A stretch of DNA of 64,000 nucleotides from Paramacrobiotus metropolitanus. Taxonomy: Eukaryota > Tardigrada > Eutardigrada > Parachela > Macrobiotidae. A model generated the notes under the pieces. The model did no database searches. It was not told the DNA's origin and saw only the letters and a program-made list of their open reading frames with translations. The DNA is taken from positions 248,001 to 312,000 of the forward strand of contig NW_026570248.1 of the NCBI RefSeq assembly GCF_019649055.1. The letters run 5' to 3'. Position 1 is the first letter of the stretch. The number at the start of each line of letters is the position of its first letter. The translations under genes and the position numbers were made by a program. Shown piece after piece: positions 1 to 11,900 of this stretch.

Positions 1-3000
1 ACTTCCTCCATCATTTCTTTCGATAATTGTCCCATAAACTCTTCCGATTCCATTGCTGCTACAAAATCACCAGATGAACATACATACAAATTTTCCGCAA
101 TATTGGACACAGAATAAGTCATCAATCTTCATGCTGTATGGTAATCATGTGATGAGTGTACAAATAGCATCGCAAAAAAAGGCAGCAATGAAAGTAGAAA
201 TGTGACATACCTGGACTGCGGGAATTCGAGTTTTCTGTTTTTGGGAGAGTAATACCACGAGATTCCGATTGATGTGCAGGGTTGCGATTTCCGTTTTCAA
301 ACACCGGCTTGGAAAGCTGAGATCCTAAAAGACAAGCGTAAAGCTGTTAAGATTTCATTCATCGTCACTCTGCAATTATTTCCCGTAGTACTTCATGATA
401 CTGGCTAAACGGCAACATAAATGTAAAATGTTTTGCACGTTTTAAAAGCAAAAGTCTTACTAGCAGTGCGAATCGCATGGTCGACGGCAGCGTTCCAGTC
501 GACGTTCTGGATTGCCTTTTCCACTTCCGATTTGATCCGTCGGTCAAAAGCCGCTTGATACTCGATGTCGGCCAAAGCACCAACATTATCGATAATACTG
601 ATCTGTGGGCGCACGATAACCATGATATCCGAATTTGTTTCCGTCCGATATGTCGGTGAACTGTGCTGCGGCGAGTTCATATTATCCGAACTACTGCTGT
701 GGGAGATGTCGCTCGGTATCATCCAAATGTCTACTGGCTCCGTTTTAATGATCACCGGACTTTTCTTGTGATTCTCCATCATTTTCACTTCCGCCTCTGC
801 GCGAGTTCTGTCTTGCAAGAGCGTTTGCAGCAATGCAAACGTTTTCACCGGCCAACATTGCGCGGACATGCCATCGACATTCCTGTTGCCGGATGCTTTA
901 GACAGGAGAGAAGACAGTCTAGAGCGGAAATCGACGACTTCGTTGCGATCGTTAAAGCATCCCTCTCCGATTTTTTTGACAAGGTTGTTGTATATCAGCG
1001 AATCCAGCTCGTTGCGGTTATGTTCCAACATGTGTTGGAAGTCTCTCTCGCTACACCATTTTCCAAGAAATTCTCTGACACATTCGGCCGAACTCTCTGA
1101 ATATCCATCGTGCACGGACACCTCGTCGATCGCCTCGGTCTTTTTTGCTTCCTCAACATACCGCAACAGTTTCGTTTTCTTGTTCCACACTTCCTCGGTG
1201 CTGTGGTTGGAACGGTTATCGCGTTCGCCCGACGAGCACGTACTACGATCGGACGCCAGCGGACTATTCGATCGCGGCGATGCAGAGAAAGCGGCATCCG
1301 ACACGCAACTGGACATCTGACTGAATTTGCGAGCCGACTGAATGACCGACTGGCGCGGACTGCTGACGCCCACTTCACCTGCCACACTATTGCGTACGAA
1401 TGGACTGACTGCCTCCTCCGGGCTGGCGGACGGCATTTCGGTCGCACACGTCACCTCCAGCTCCACGGCGGTTACCGCCCTCAGCCAAGCCAAGTGGTCA
1501 GTTGCGGCCACGCTCGGATTGCTAAACCGAAACGGTATGCGTCCAGCAGTCGCAATGTTTGCCATCATCTCCGACAGGATTTCGCTGGTGAGAGACCTTT
1601 TGCCGTACAAGATGCTGTTGCGCGCCACCGTCGGCGTTGGTTTGACATCCGCGTTGGATGGCGCGGTGTTGAGAAGGACCGGAGGAAAGAGACACTCATT
1701 GCACGGATCCAGGCAGGACAGATACAATTCAAATGACGCGACCGGACATAAAGGTGACCCCTTGCGCTCCACCATGATGCGACCGTCCTGGCCCCGCCTT
1801 TCCATGGCATTCCCGTAGCGGCTGTACATTTCCGGATTCAGTTCAATGTACTTCACACTGTGCTCGCCGATGGCCACTTTGAAAGTGTTTTTCGTCCAAA
1901 AGATCTGATCAGGGCAGCAAGGTATACTGCGAAAGAACATGGTCAGCTCGAACCAGACTTTGCGCTGCAGAGCCACGGCACTGCTGGTCGACAGAGTACC
2001 GGTGCGGTACAGGCTTTTGATGAATTCTGTCGGCATCTCCAGCCATTCAGTACCGATGTGCAACGATTTCGGCACCTGCTGGAGGGCCTCAGCCTTCTTT
2101 TGGCGTTTAACTGCTTCGTATTTGGGTGAACCGGTTGACCTCATGGATGCGCGATAGGCTTCGCGAGCTGGCTCATAAACCCTGTCGTTTTCAAAGTCTA
2201 TCCCTATAAAGTGGAAAATGCGCATGAGCGATTTCCTATCTTGGTTTACGAAGGCCTAAGATAAACATGACAATGCAGCGGTGATGCGTACCGTTTCTTT
2301 GTAAGTAGCCGGATATGGCAGCACGGAATCTGACGAGCAGTTCGCGTACTTCTGGATCCATCGCCCCGCTATGCGCATTTGACCGAAAGAATATGGTCAA
2401 GTAGTCGCTTAATTTCAAAGGAGTCAAATTTTCAAAGGTTGGCTGAATGCGTTGTTTTAAAAGCCATCGTCGAAATATTTCCAGATCCTCAAATTTTCCC
2501 GAGTAGACTTCGTCGACCGGTATTGTTTTGCTGAACGAATGCCTATAATGAGAAGAAAACATTTAGCTGTAGCAATCTAAACCGCCTGCAGTTACTGCAA
2601 GTCTTTGATCAACTCATTACTACTCCAGTAATTAACTGACTACAGTTATTTGTACTGTATATTATATTATGCCTTCATATAATATCAGCAACGCGAACAC
2701 CATCATTCTGCAGAATATGGATACCGTATAATAAAAGTAAATACATACTCGTATTTGTAGAAATCGTGCAATACCTTCTAATTGAGTATTTGCTTACGCT
2801 TGGTTTGTTTTAATAATCCGTGGCATTATTTCAACTTTTCGCGTTTTCGTACTTTTATCATCACAATATTCACAATTATGGCTTACTTGTAGAAGCTATA
2901 AAATTAATGTGTGTTTCTGGGTAGTGTTAATGTGGGTAGTGTAAAATCGTTAAATCTTGGACCCTAGTGTACAATGCATAAATGTGCTATCAGTAAGTAC

Positions 3001-5658
3001 TAAATTACAGAATGATAATATTATTACTACTCTAGTACTATTTACTCTGATTATTTGACGAACCCAAAAACGACTAAAACGCAGCCCTGCAACAGCTGCA
3101 TAGTAATTTTACCGCTAATTTTGCGAAGCTGTTGGATTGATCCGCGAAACGTGTTGGGAAATCGCCGTTCCATATTATTGGCTAAAAATGCGACAACCAC
3201 CCCAAGCAGACCGAAATAACTGCTCACTCATTGATTTTTACGATCGAAGCTACCAAGATACGTATGCTAGCCCATAGAATATAAACCTGATCGACCAAAT
3301 TCATCGAAACTGCGGAATTCAAGTAAACAAGATACGCAAGTGAGACAACTCACAACATCGACAACCTTCCCCAAGGTCATAAAAGTAACTCTCGCGGAGA
3401 CACAGTCACAGGAACGTTTTTAATGGCAAGCCACGGTTTACCGTACTACTTCGTAGCTCGTACAGTACTAGTGCATGTAATATCCATATCGCAGCCGCAA
3501 AAGTCGTAGGAAAAGATACCGTTTTTGTCCACTAATACAGCAAATTAATGACCCAATAAACCGATTTACTTCTGGTCTAGAGTATGGGATAAAATAAAAA
3601 TCATGCTACGATATAATTATGGAAAATATTAACTACATCAATAAATTATGGCAGAAACGGTAATACATACACTTATTTTGCTTATGCCGGTTTGATGCAC
3701 AAACGATACACGCAAAATAGATCTATTAAAATACGAGTATAAAGGTGTTTGTACTACAGTTTGAAGCCTGCCCACAAACTGCTTGCTTGCTGTTTACTGT
3801 TATTTGGAAATCCAGAAAGCAAAACATAGTGGTAGACAGATTTAGCACGTATTGTTATGAATATTTATGTTTACCCATCAATGAAACGTAATGGACAGTA
3901 CAAACACTGTACGGTACGGTTTGTACTCTCTGTAATTAACAAGTAAGTTAAAGTAATATATTTAGACAAATGGGTATCTGTGGGCTAATTCTGATAAGAT
4001 TGTATAGTACAGTACCAGAACTACACGCACTGCCGGTTCAGACTATGTACTTGTAAGCTGTAGGTACGTATGTGCTATGAACAATACCGTTCATAAAATA
4101 ATTATTGAACTCTGAAGTATAGCACCAAATGTTAGTGTATTTACCGTAATTAAAGTACCATTTTGATCGTACACTACAGCTGTACTTTCGTATTCGACTT
4201 TACTATGGCTGTCCGACTACGTATAATAATTTTTAAAAACGATAACCTGCTCAGTAAACTGTATTTGCAATGCTGGAGCTTTTGCAACCAGGTGACCTAT
4301 AGTATCGAGCACTTATTTTGCCGCCAATCTACAAAGAAAAAAGCACTTACGTACTTTGTCAAAATTTTTAAAGACCGTATTCTGTTATAACTGGTTGTAT
4401 TGTTTTAACCTGTGACATATTGTTTTAACCGTGACATTTGCAACAGGGAGCAGCCCGGTCGTCTCAGAAGTCAGTACTACAGCCACTACAATCAGTTCAA
4501 AAGACAACTTATAACGCTACTTAACTTTAATGAATTTCGGTTATTATCACTGGTATTACAGAACCATAATAATTAATACAGGTATTACAAGCTTGGATCT
4601 ATAGTATTATCCGTTAATATTGTACTGTACATATATCGGTAAATTATGGAAAAATTGTAAGTAATTATTGCAATTAATCATGGAAAAGGCAACCGATCTA
4701 CCGGCCGTCGTTCGGAAAACACAACTTTCAAATTGTTCCGATAGCACAATATATTACGGGAAAATAAAATATGGTAACAGTAACATGTGATTAATTCTCC
4801 CCGACAGACAATTGGTCGTATTACAGTTTTCAGGGGGCGCGATACTGGGCGCTTTGGCGATCATATTCTTGGTGTAAATAGTTCGCCAGTACGTTGTTTT
4901 AACAAGTACTGTAGCTAACCGTAAGTACTGTAGCTAGTGAGTTTGTGGAGGCTTTTCCAACGTTTTGCACAGCAATAAAACTGCGTGTGTAAAAATTATG
5001 AATGAATTGGTTCTGTATAAAAAAATCCAGTTTTTTTTTGTACAGTATTTATTAGTGAGGCGACTTACAGCGGATGTGGCTTTGACAACTTTTCGTAGGC
5101 CGAAAAGGATTCTACTTCGGTAGCGGTGTTATACGGCAAACCAAATAGTCGTGGAGGCGATTGTCGAACAAAATGTACATCATCCGAACACGAACCAGCA
5201 GATGGTAAAACGGTTGTCAAAGTCGACCGACTTTCATCGTTTTTCTTTCTTTTCCGGCCAGCAGCGTTTTGTGCCGGGTAGGGTCGCATTTCTTGCTGGC
5301 TCTTACCCAACGCTATTACTCGATTGAGTGAATAGCGTATAACACGAATCGTTGATGGACTGTAGCGCTCGCCTTTCTTCGTTTTAGCCGTTTCTTGAAA
5401 TTCACCCAGAAACATTATCAGCTGATCCAGGGAACATTTTTCCGGACTGGTAACACCGTGTTTTTCTCTGACATATTCTAAAAATATTCTAACAGCGGAA
5501 ATAAATAAGGGATTTGTATCGTCGTCCAGCTGTGCTTGCGATACGGCGGCAGAATGATCGGGAGTGCGGTATGAGAGCAGGGAGTGACCCATGTTGTGGA
5601 AATAGCGGTTCATTGCTGCACTTTCACTCGGCACTGGACAACGGTCGCTCGTGCCCAT
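1..5658 (-). CDS. DUF3504 (Crypton-derived, QRICH1/ZMYM-like) protein, 3' end beyond the window
   Basis: Not assigned to a named orthologue. Inferred exons, 5' to 3': 5658-5069, 2542-2292, 2239-461, 324-211 and 58-1 (continuing off the left edge); phases agree at every junction, giving about 930 aa so far. The first exon holds a helical, SAM-like block (VREKHGVTSPEKCSLDQLIM), and the second exon begins another block of the same style (FRRWLLKQRIQPTFENLTPL). Exon 3 carries the DUF3504 core: the SLYRTGTLSTSSAVALQRKV stretch, a QIFWTKNTF motif and a CPVASFELYLSCLDPC motif. A long Ser/acidic tail follows. In the family, DUF3504 is a domesticated tyrosine-recombinase fold found in nuclear proteins such as QRICH1, ZMYM2-4 and KCTD1; catalysis is usually lost and the role is probably DNA or chromatin binding. 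The ATG at 5658 is the first in frame. The acceptor at 2239 was chosen because it is the only one that keeps phase. The first intron is unusually long (2.5 kb). Confidence 0.7.
2543..5068 (-). other. 2.5-kb first intron of the DUF3504 gene
   Basis: AT-rich sequence between the donor after position 5069 (reads GTAAGTCG on the minus strand) and the acceptor before 2542 (reads CATTATAG). The open frames inside (for example 4163-4390 on plus) are short, lack splice context and have no recognisable domain. The motif TACTGTA/TACAGTA recurs, as it does across the window's non-coding DNA. I see no RNA gene or transposon end here. Confidence 0.5.
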
Positions 5659-8600
5659 AGTTCTGAATTCTATATATATGTAAATAATATAATGAATAAT
5701 GGATATTCAATAAAATAAATAAATAAAGTGAATATACATTAAAAAAATAAATAGTGATATAGCAGTTATGCGCTACCATATGCAAACTGAAAACATATGT
5801 ATCGCATCATATTATGCAAGAAAATAGTGTAGTTATCAAACAATGCAGGACATAATAAAGATACATTATATGCCAGTACCCTAGCCGACAAACACGTTAA
5901 GTAATGCCTTACGAAATGGTTCCAGAATATCGCAGCTATGCAGCAGCACTTATGTCGCATGATCACTGTTGTCGCGCGAAACAGCGAAAGAAATCTTTCT
6001 GTAATTTTGATGGTATAATCTGGCACAGACAGTATGGTATTTTAACCTATAGCGAGCAGTATGAGGTAGGGTTTCTTTCTCGGAACACCGCGCGTGCAAT
6101 GCTGCGTCAGCATGTTGGAAGTACCGTTTTGCTCTGGCAACGACCAATCAGCAGTTTTCTGCCAGCATACGGCTACTGTAATGCACAATTTTCCGGTGGA
6201 AATCAACTGTACGATTTTCACCGAGCAGGTTTCTAACCGATCGACAACGTTGGCGCTTTAGCTCTGTAGTTGTGTGGGCTTACGGTCTGTCGGGGAAATA
6301 AATGCATACGCTTCAGTTTGGCTAAAACCCGGCATCCCGCAGTACAGTAATGCATGCAGCGATATAATGCGCATCAGCACGACGCTCGCTTATTGCAAAT
6401 TTGCAACGCTACAGTATATACCGGTAAACATTACAGTAGGTACTTCTACAGTAGGGCCCTTTAATACATTTTTGGCAATTAAAAAGCAGAATTACAAACA
6501 ATTAAGCAATAATATCTGTAAACTACAAGGAACGAAAAGGATAGAATAGGAGGAATAGCGTACCTTACTATCTACCTTAACCTGTTACTGTAGCTGCATT
6601 TGTCTCTATTTTAACTTATGTTATCGTTTATATTATAGCGATGGCATAAGTGAAACTGCAAACGTTTTATTATAGTTGCATCACGTTGTTGTCAATAAGT
6701 AACTGTTTCGGTGCGTATCGGGGAATTTGAAGGATTCACATTGTTCCTTCCTTGAGTTTTAATTTTTGTCACCAGTCCTGATTACCAAAAAAGTTTAAGA
6801 GCACCCATATTTAACAGTCTACAAATCAAATGACATAATTATTGAAGCAAGCTGATTGCTTCAGTAATCAGCTTGCTAAAGTAATACGTTCCGTACGTTC
6901 GGTAGAATTTTATTCGTTATCGTTCACTAATGTCTAGATGTGAATTAAGATCCAAAATCAATATAAGTGTGCAAAAGGCATAATTATTGCATATGCTAGA
7001 GATTAGTGTGTATATCTATGCTATCTATAGTCATTAACATATCTATAGAAGTGTATCTATAGTCATTAACACTGGATGCAGCATCGAATAAATATATGAT
7101 ACAAGTACGAGGTACATGATCGAGTAAATTTAGCTGTACCTGTATGAGCATATCTCATTCAAAAACTTTGTCATAAATTATTTAGCATTTTTAATTGAAT
7201 GGTCTGTGATTGCTGGAAGCGCTCAAAACGTGTATGAATGAATATGTTTTTCGTAAACTTGCTTTGTTTTGTGAGATTCGACATGGTGCGCGGCGTGGTA
7301 TATCGTGCACGATTTTTTCTATATTTTGCGCACTAATGAAAATGGTGCTTAGACCCGTTTTGGCATGTGATGCTGCGCCCTTTGCACTTCTCGTATTGTA
7401 TCATACCGCTAATAATAATCCGTCAAGGTGACCTTCGAACAATCAATACAGCCAAATATTTCGATGGAGAACACTACAGTGGTTGTTAGGGGAGCTTAAA
7501 TATAAAACACAACACCTTATGCGGCTTTTCGGAATGAAGTAAGAATGGTACTGTATGTCAAACATGCCTATTAATTAATTATATTCCGTGGATTCTCTTT
7601 TCTCTTTCAAAACGCTACGATAAATTGTGATACTTTTCGAAATTTTACTCTTCCAACCACCACTAACATGGCGCTAAAAAGAAGTCAAAATCAATACATT
7701 TTGACCGTTCACTTCGTTGCATTTTGCCGCGTTGGCTGTGTTACACGTACGCATCGAGAGGGCAACATTTTTTCAAAGAATCGATTATAGAAATATAGCG
7801 CGTCTGCATGCAACGAGCTCGCCAAACGTATCGGCCATCGATCGGCAGCCAGATGTAGAAAAGGAACTGGTTTCTGTCGTTTCTGTCACCCGTTTCTACA
7901 TACGGTTAAAGTGACGTCATGTATATCGTTCACCGCGATTGTAGCTCTATTGGGTTCCCACGACTGTTGTACAAGCACGGTATATCTACAGAGTATAACG
8001 TATTCTATCAAACTGTAAAGAGCGCCCGTGACTGCTTACACTTACTGCATGCACAATGTAAGTCTAAATTTCTAATCAAACTAATTTTATTTGATGTTCA
8101 AGATGTTGGTCAGTATTAAATATCCATATAACCTAAAGAAAACTTTTTTTATAATTTTTAATCACCTGGTTGTATGATCGTAGTTCACAACAGTACGTAT
8201 CTGTACTCAACTTCATATTCAGTTCTCATGCAGCTTCACTGGATCCATCCAAACCCATGGATTTTAACGATTAAGAAGTATACACTGGATACTACTAAGT
8301 CTTAATGAGTATGACGGCCACAAGGTTGATCTGTGTTATTTACTCACAACTAATTGAAACAAAAGAAACAACACTCAATCACTACAATTTCTCGTGTCAA
8401 AATGTACAATTTCTCTCATAGCACTACTAAAACATATTGCTCTGAACTAGCCACGGACACTCTAACCATCACTAATATCAACAAATGCAATAAAAACAAA
8501 AGCAGTACATAAAATCTACACAATTCCTTTCAATAAAGGATAAAAAATTATGCAACATAAAAAAACAATAAAGTCAATTTCAACACAGATAACTAACATG

Positions 8601-8902
8601 TTACAAGCTAAAGTTTGTTATTAAATAGTTATTTTCCTGGCTGCAGAGAACACATTCCCTACAGCGGCTGCACCGGATAAACCGAAAAACAAAATAATAC
8701 GAAAATGTCAACGGTATCGTCCCACGGTTAATTTGGTTCAATCCACACCAAGCGGAAGTTAGCACAAATTGTGTCAAGGCTTTCCGGGGAAGACTTGAGA
8801 GAGCAGACCGACTGCAGCCAGTCAAAAGGAGGGAATGAGGAAGTCTGCAAATGTAGCGTCCACTTAGGAAGAATGTAAGGCATCCCATCTTTGGAGAGAA
8901 AC
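5659..8902. other. Intergenic region, no supported gene
   Basis: About 3.2 kb between the start of the DUF3504 gene and the 3' end of the minus KMT2 copy. Open frames at 5904-6236, 7210-7431 and 7717-7914 have no family features, no splice context and non-coding-like composition. It contains the perfect hairpin at 6846-6877 and a partial tandem duplication near 7020-7075 (TATCTATAGTCATTAACA twice). The right part presumably includes the 3' UTR of the minus KMT2 copy. Confidence 0.5.
6846..6877. repeat. Perfect 12-bp inverted repeat (hairpin)
   Basis: Arms AGCAAGCTGATT and AATCAGCTTGCT are perfect reverse complements separated by an 8-base loop. It lies in intergenic DNA with no adjacent gene end, so a terminator or UTR role cannot be argued. 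It may be a remnant of a small foldback element. Confidence 0.6.
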
Positions 8903-11900
8903 TCAATTCATCCATAATTTACACGACTGGGATCCGCAGTTGCAAGGAATCTTATGTTGATCGTCTTCCCAGTCGAATTTATAATCATAGCACAACTAAA
9001 ATACAAATAAAAAATTAGCGGATCGCGAGTTTAAACTAACTAATCGAGAGTCAATGTTTTCCTTCCACTTTTCAAGTATGAAAGTACTTATACTGAGAAT
9101 CAGCATTTCCATTAATTAACAGGAAAGAGTGAATTAAGGACTTCTGGCTACAGGTGAACGACATATGTATGTAAATTACAGATTCCATAATTCCACACTT
9201 TCGGTAAGATGGAACTACTCCAAATGCTCAACCAATCAAATTTTTGTTCCCCCGAAAACGAATGCGTACAGTACGCTCCATATTTAATCACTCTCATCCG
9301 GGAAGCAGATAAGACCTAGGTTTCCTTCGCGTACCACACATCAGCTAACAATGTAAATTCACTCAAGCTTGCTAATCGTCGTAGTCACTGCACTGATGCT
9401 ACATTTTCACAAGCGCAGCTTAATTAGCCCACACAAACGAGTGTGCTGATACGACGCATCAACGCAAAAACAGTAGGGATATACAGAGGATGCAAATTTC
9501 TGTTCTTTAAACGAGCACGTTCTGACGTACATGCTCGCACAGCACCTATGTTCCCTGATTAAACCTGAATTAAACCGTTCGCACATTTCGCACAAATTGA
9601 AATTTTTCGCACATAAAAAAGCACAACAATCGGGTCTCAGATTTCACAAACCTTCAATACTAGCTGCACTTGTGAAACCAAGAATTACTTTGTCATGCAT
9701 AAAAGAGCCAATATGGCACAAGGCGCATTGCACATTTGTAAAACTAACATTTGTAATGCACAATGCAATGCACTGCACTGCAATGCACAAAATTAAGTTA
9801 ATTAACATATGCAATGCACATTTGTAATGTATTTAAAAGCTATTCTAGCATTCACAGATTCTGGTGTAAGCACATACTTTATTTACCTTGGAATTATTAA
9901 TACAAAGCAAGCCATTACCTCTTCATCCTTACGGATGCGACGCAACGAAGAAATAACGATTTTCTTTTCGTTTTTGTCAGTCTGCACCACTTCCGTGATG
10001 CAGTTGGGATCGCAGGAATGGTTGATGAATCGGGCCGGACCCCCGGCTCGAGAGGCATCGCACACTTCTTCATTGTCAACGCGAAACATGTAAATCCCTG
10101 CGTGGTTCTGCAGTAAAAGACAGTTAAATTATAAGTAAATCGAATATTCCTCAAAGCTGCGACTAACAAGCGTACCAGCATTTCATACATCCGCTCGCGG
10201 TGATTGGCCACCTCGTTGCGTATCAATTCCCCGACATATTCGATTATCATACTATTTTTGTCCAAATCCCGTGCAGCAAACAACCCTAAACCTTCGATTT
10301 TCGACCGAGCCAGGTAAACGTTACTTCTCCATTCTGCCTTCATTTTGCGGTACTGGTTGATTTTGGTATGGCTGAGTGTCTGTTTCTGGTAAAAACTGAG
10401 ACCGTTGCAATTCTCTTGAGCATTAGCGGCGACATCACTAGACAACGGATAGGAGGAAAGGTCGCCGGATGAGGACACCCGCGTCAGACCGACGTCGGCG
10501 GAACTGTGAGCGCGGATGGCGGCATGATGGCCAAACTGGGCTCTGAAATGGACTGGCTCGTCTTGGTTCTTTCGACATCACTGTGACTTCTACAGGATCG
10601 ATCGAGCAGGTTAACAGAGACTCCTCGTTCGGGCTCTATTAACAAACGCTTCTTACCGCTTCGTGACCAGTCTCAACTTCGGTTCGGTTCGCGCCGATCC
10701 GCTCTCGTGTTGATGCGGAATTACCGGCGCGGCCACAGCTGGTGATTCTGGAACGCGAGCCTTCTCGTACTTGAACTGATACCGAATGGCCTCGTTTATG
10801 CCCGGTAAACATTCGATCGCTCGGGCGATGTTGCTTTCCGTCAGACCAAACAAGTCATCACCCGTGAAAAAATCCGGGAAGACTTTAATCATCGTCGATG
10901 AACGGTGTTCAAGAACAGCAACCAAAACTTTCATCCACACCTCTGCAAAACGTGATTCGTTAATAATTTACCGATGACATTTTAATCTGAACATAAAAAA
11001 GTCCATAATTTTGACTCTTATTTTCCAGGCCTGCAAATAGATATTCATTAATATTATCGGCAATTACCGCACCTTTAGTGGTTGATCCTTTAATTAAAAC
11101 GGTCTCATAGCCATTTTCCTCCACGGAAATGCGAAAATCTGGAGCACCATGCACCTCCTGGATTGTGCAGTGATAAAAACAACGCTTATGCAGGGCTCGC
11201 ATAGACCAGAAGATACGAGTGATGGAATATCCCACCTATTTATGCACACACAAAAATGCTCAAAATCGGCGAAATGAATTTCAAAATTAGCAAAAACTGT
11301 GACGAAATGTGGTCATACCGGATAAACACAGTCCGGATTGTGGAAGGCATCCATGTTAGAGTGGTAAAGTTGTCCAAGAGAATGGAAGATCAGCGTCCCG
11401 ATCCGAAAGCTATACAGTCCATCGCGTGCAGTGATCACCCTAGAAATCCACAAACCACACATCAGCCAACTTAAGGTTCAATTCGAAATAACGGTAAATC
11501 CCATAACACAACAAACGAACCTTGATGACGAAGTAACACAACAACGAAATACAACATAACATAGTGAGCAACACACAACACAACACAACATAGTGAGCAA
11601 ACCAACCTTGATGCCATCCGTGGCTCGTCCCGATGGACATACACTCGCCTGTGAACGGTCATAGACTTCAACTCGTCTTCGGGGGGTTCGCCTGATTTAT
11701 GTATTTCACAAAGAACGCTTTTATCGTTAAAGAACATGCATCCGCTGCTTTTTGCGCAGGGGAAGTGAAACATCTGGTTGCAGCGGATCTTCGGGTAACG
11801 ATAGCAAAGCAGCGTGGCTCCCAGTTTGCGACATTTGACACATTCCGTCTTCGCACCCCGCTTGCACGCCTGCTGCACGTTCATTAAGTGCCCATTAATC

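Noticed and set aside
663-1736. Plus-strand open frames across 477-2157
   Set aside because: They are antisense shadows of the DUF3504 exon, which has family motifs and coherent splice phases.
1-5658. An intact Crypton transposon
   Set aside because: The gene has several introns, a long host-like tail and no flanking element ends; it fits a domesticated DUF3504 host gene.
8601-8915. Minus-strand 104-codon frame starting MDELSFSPKMG
   Set aside because: It begins in another frame at the stop codon of the KMT2 final exon and continues into its presumed 3' UTR; no family features.
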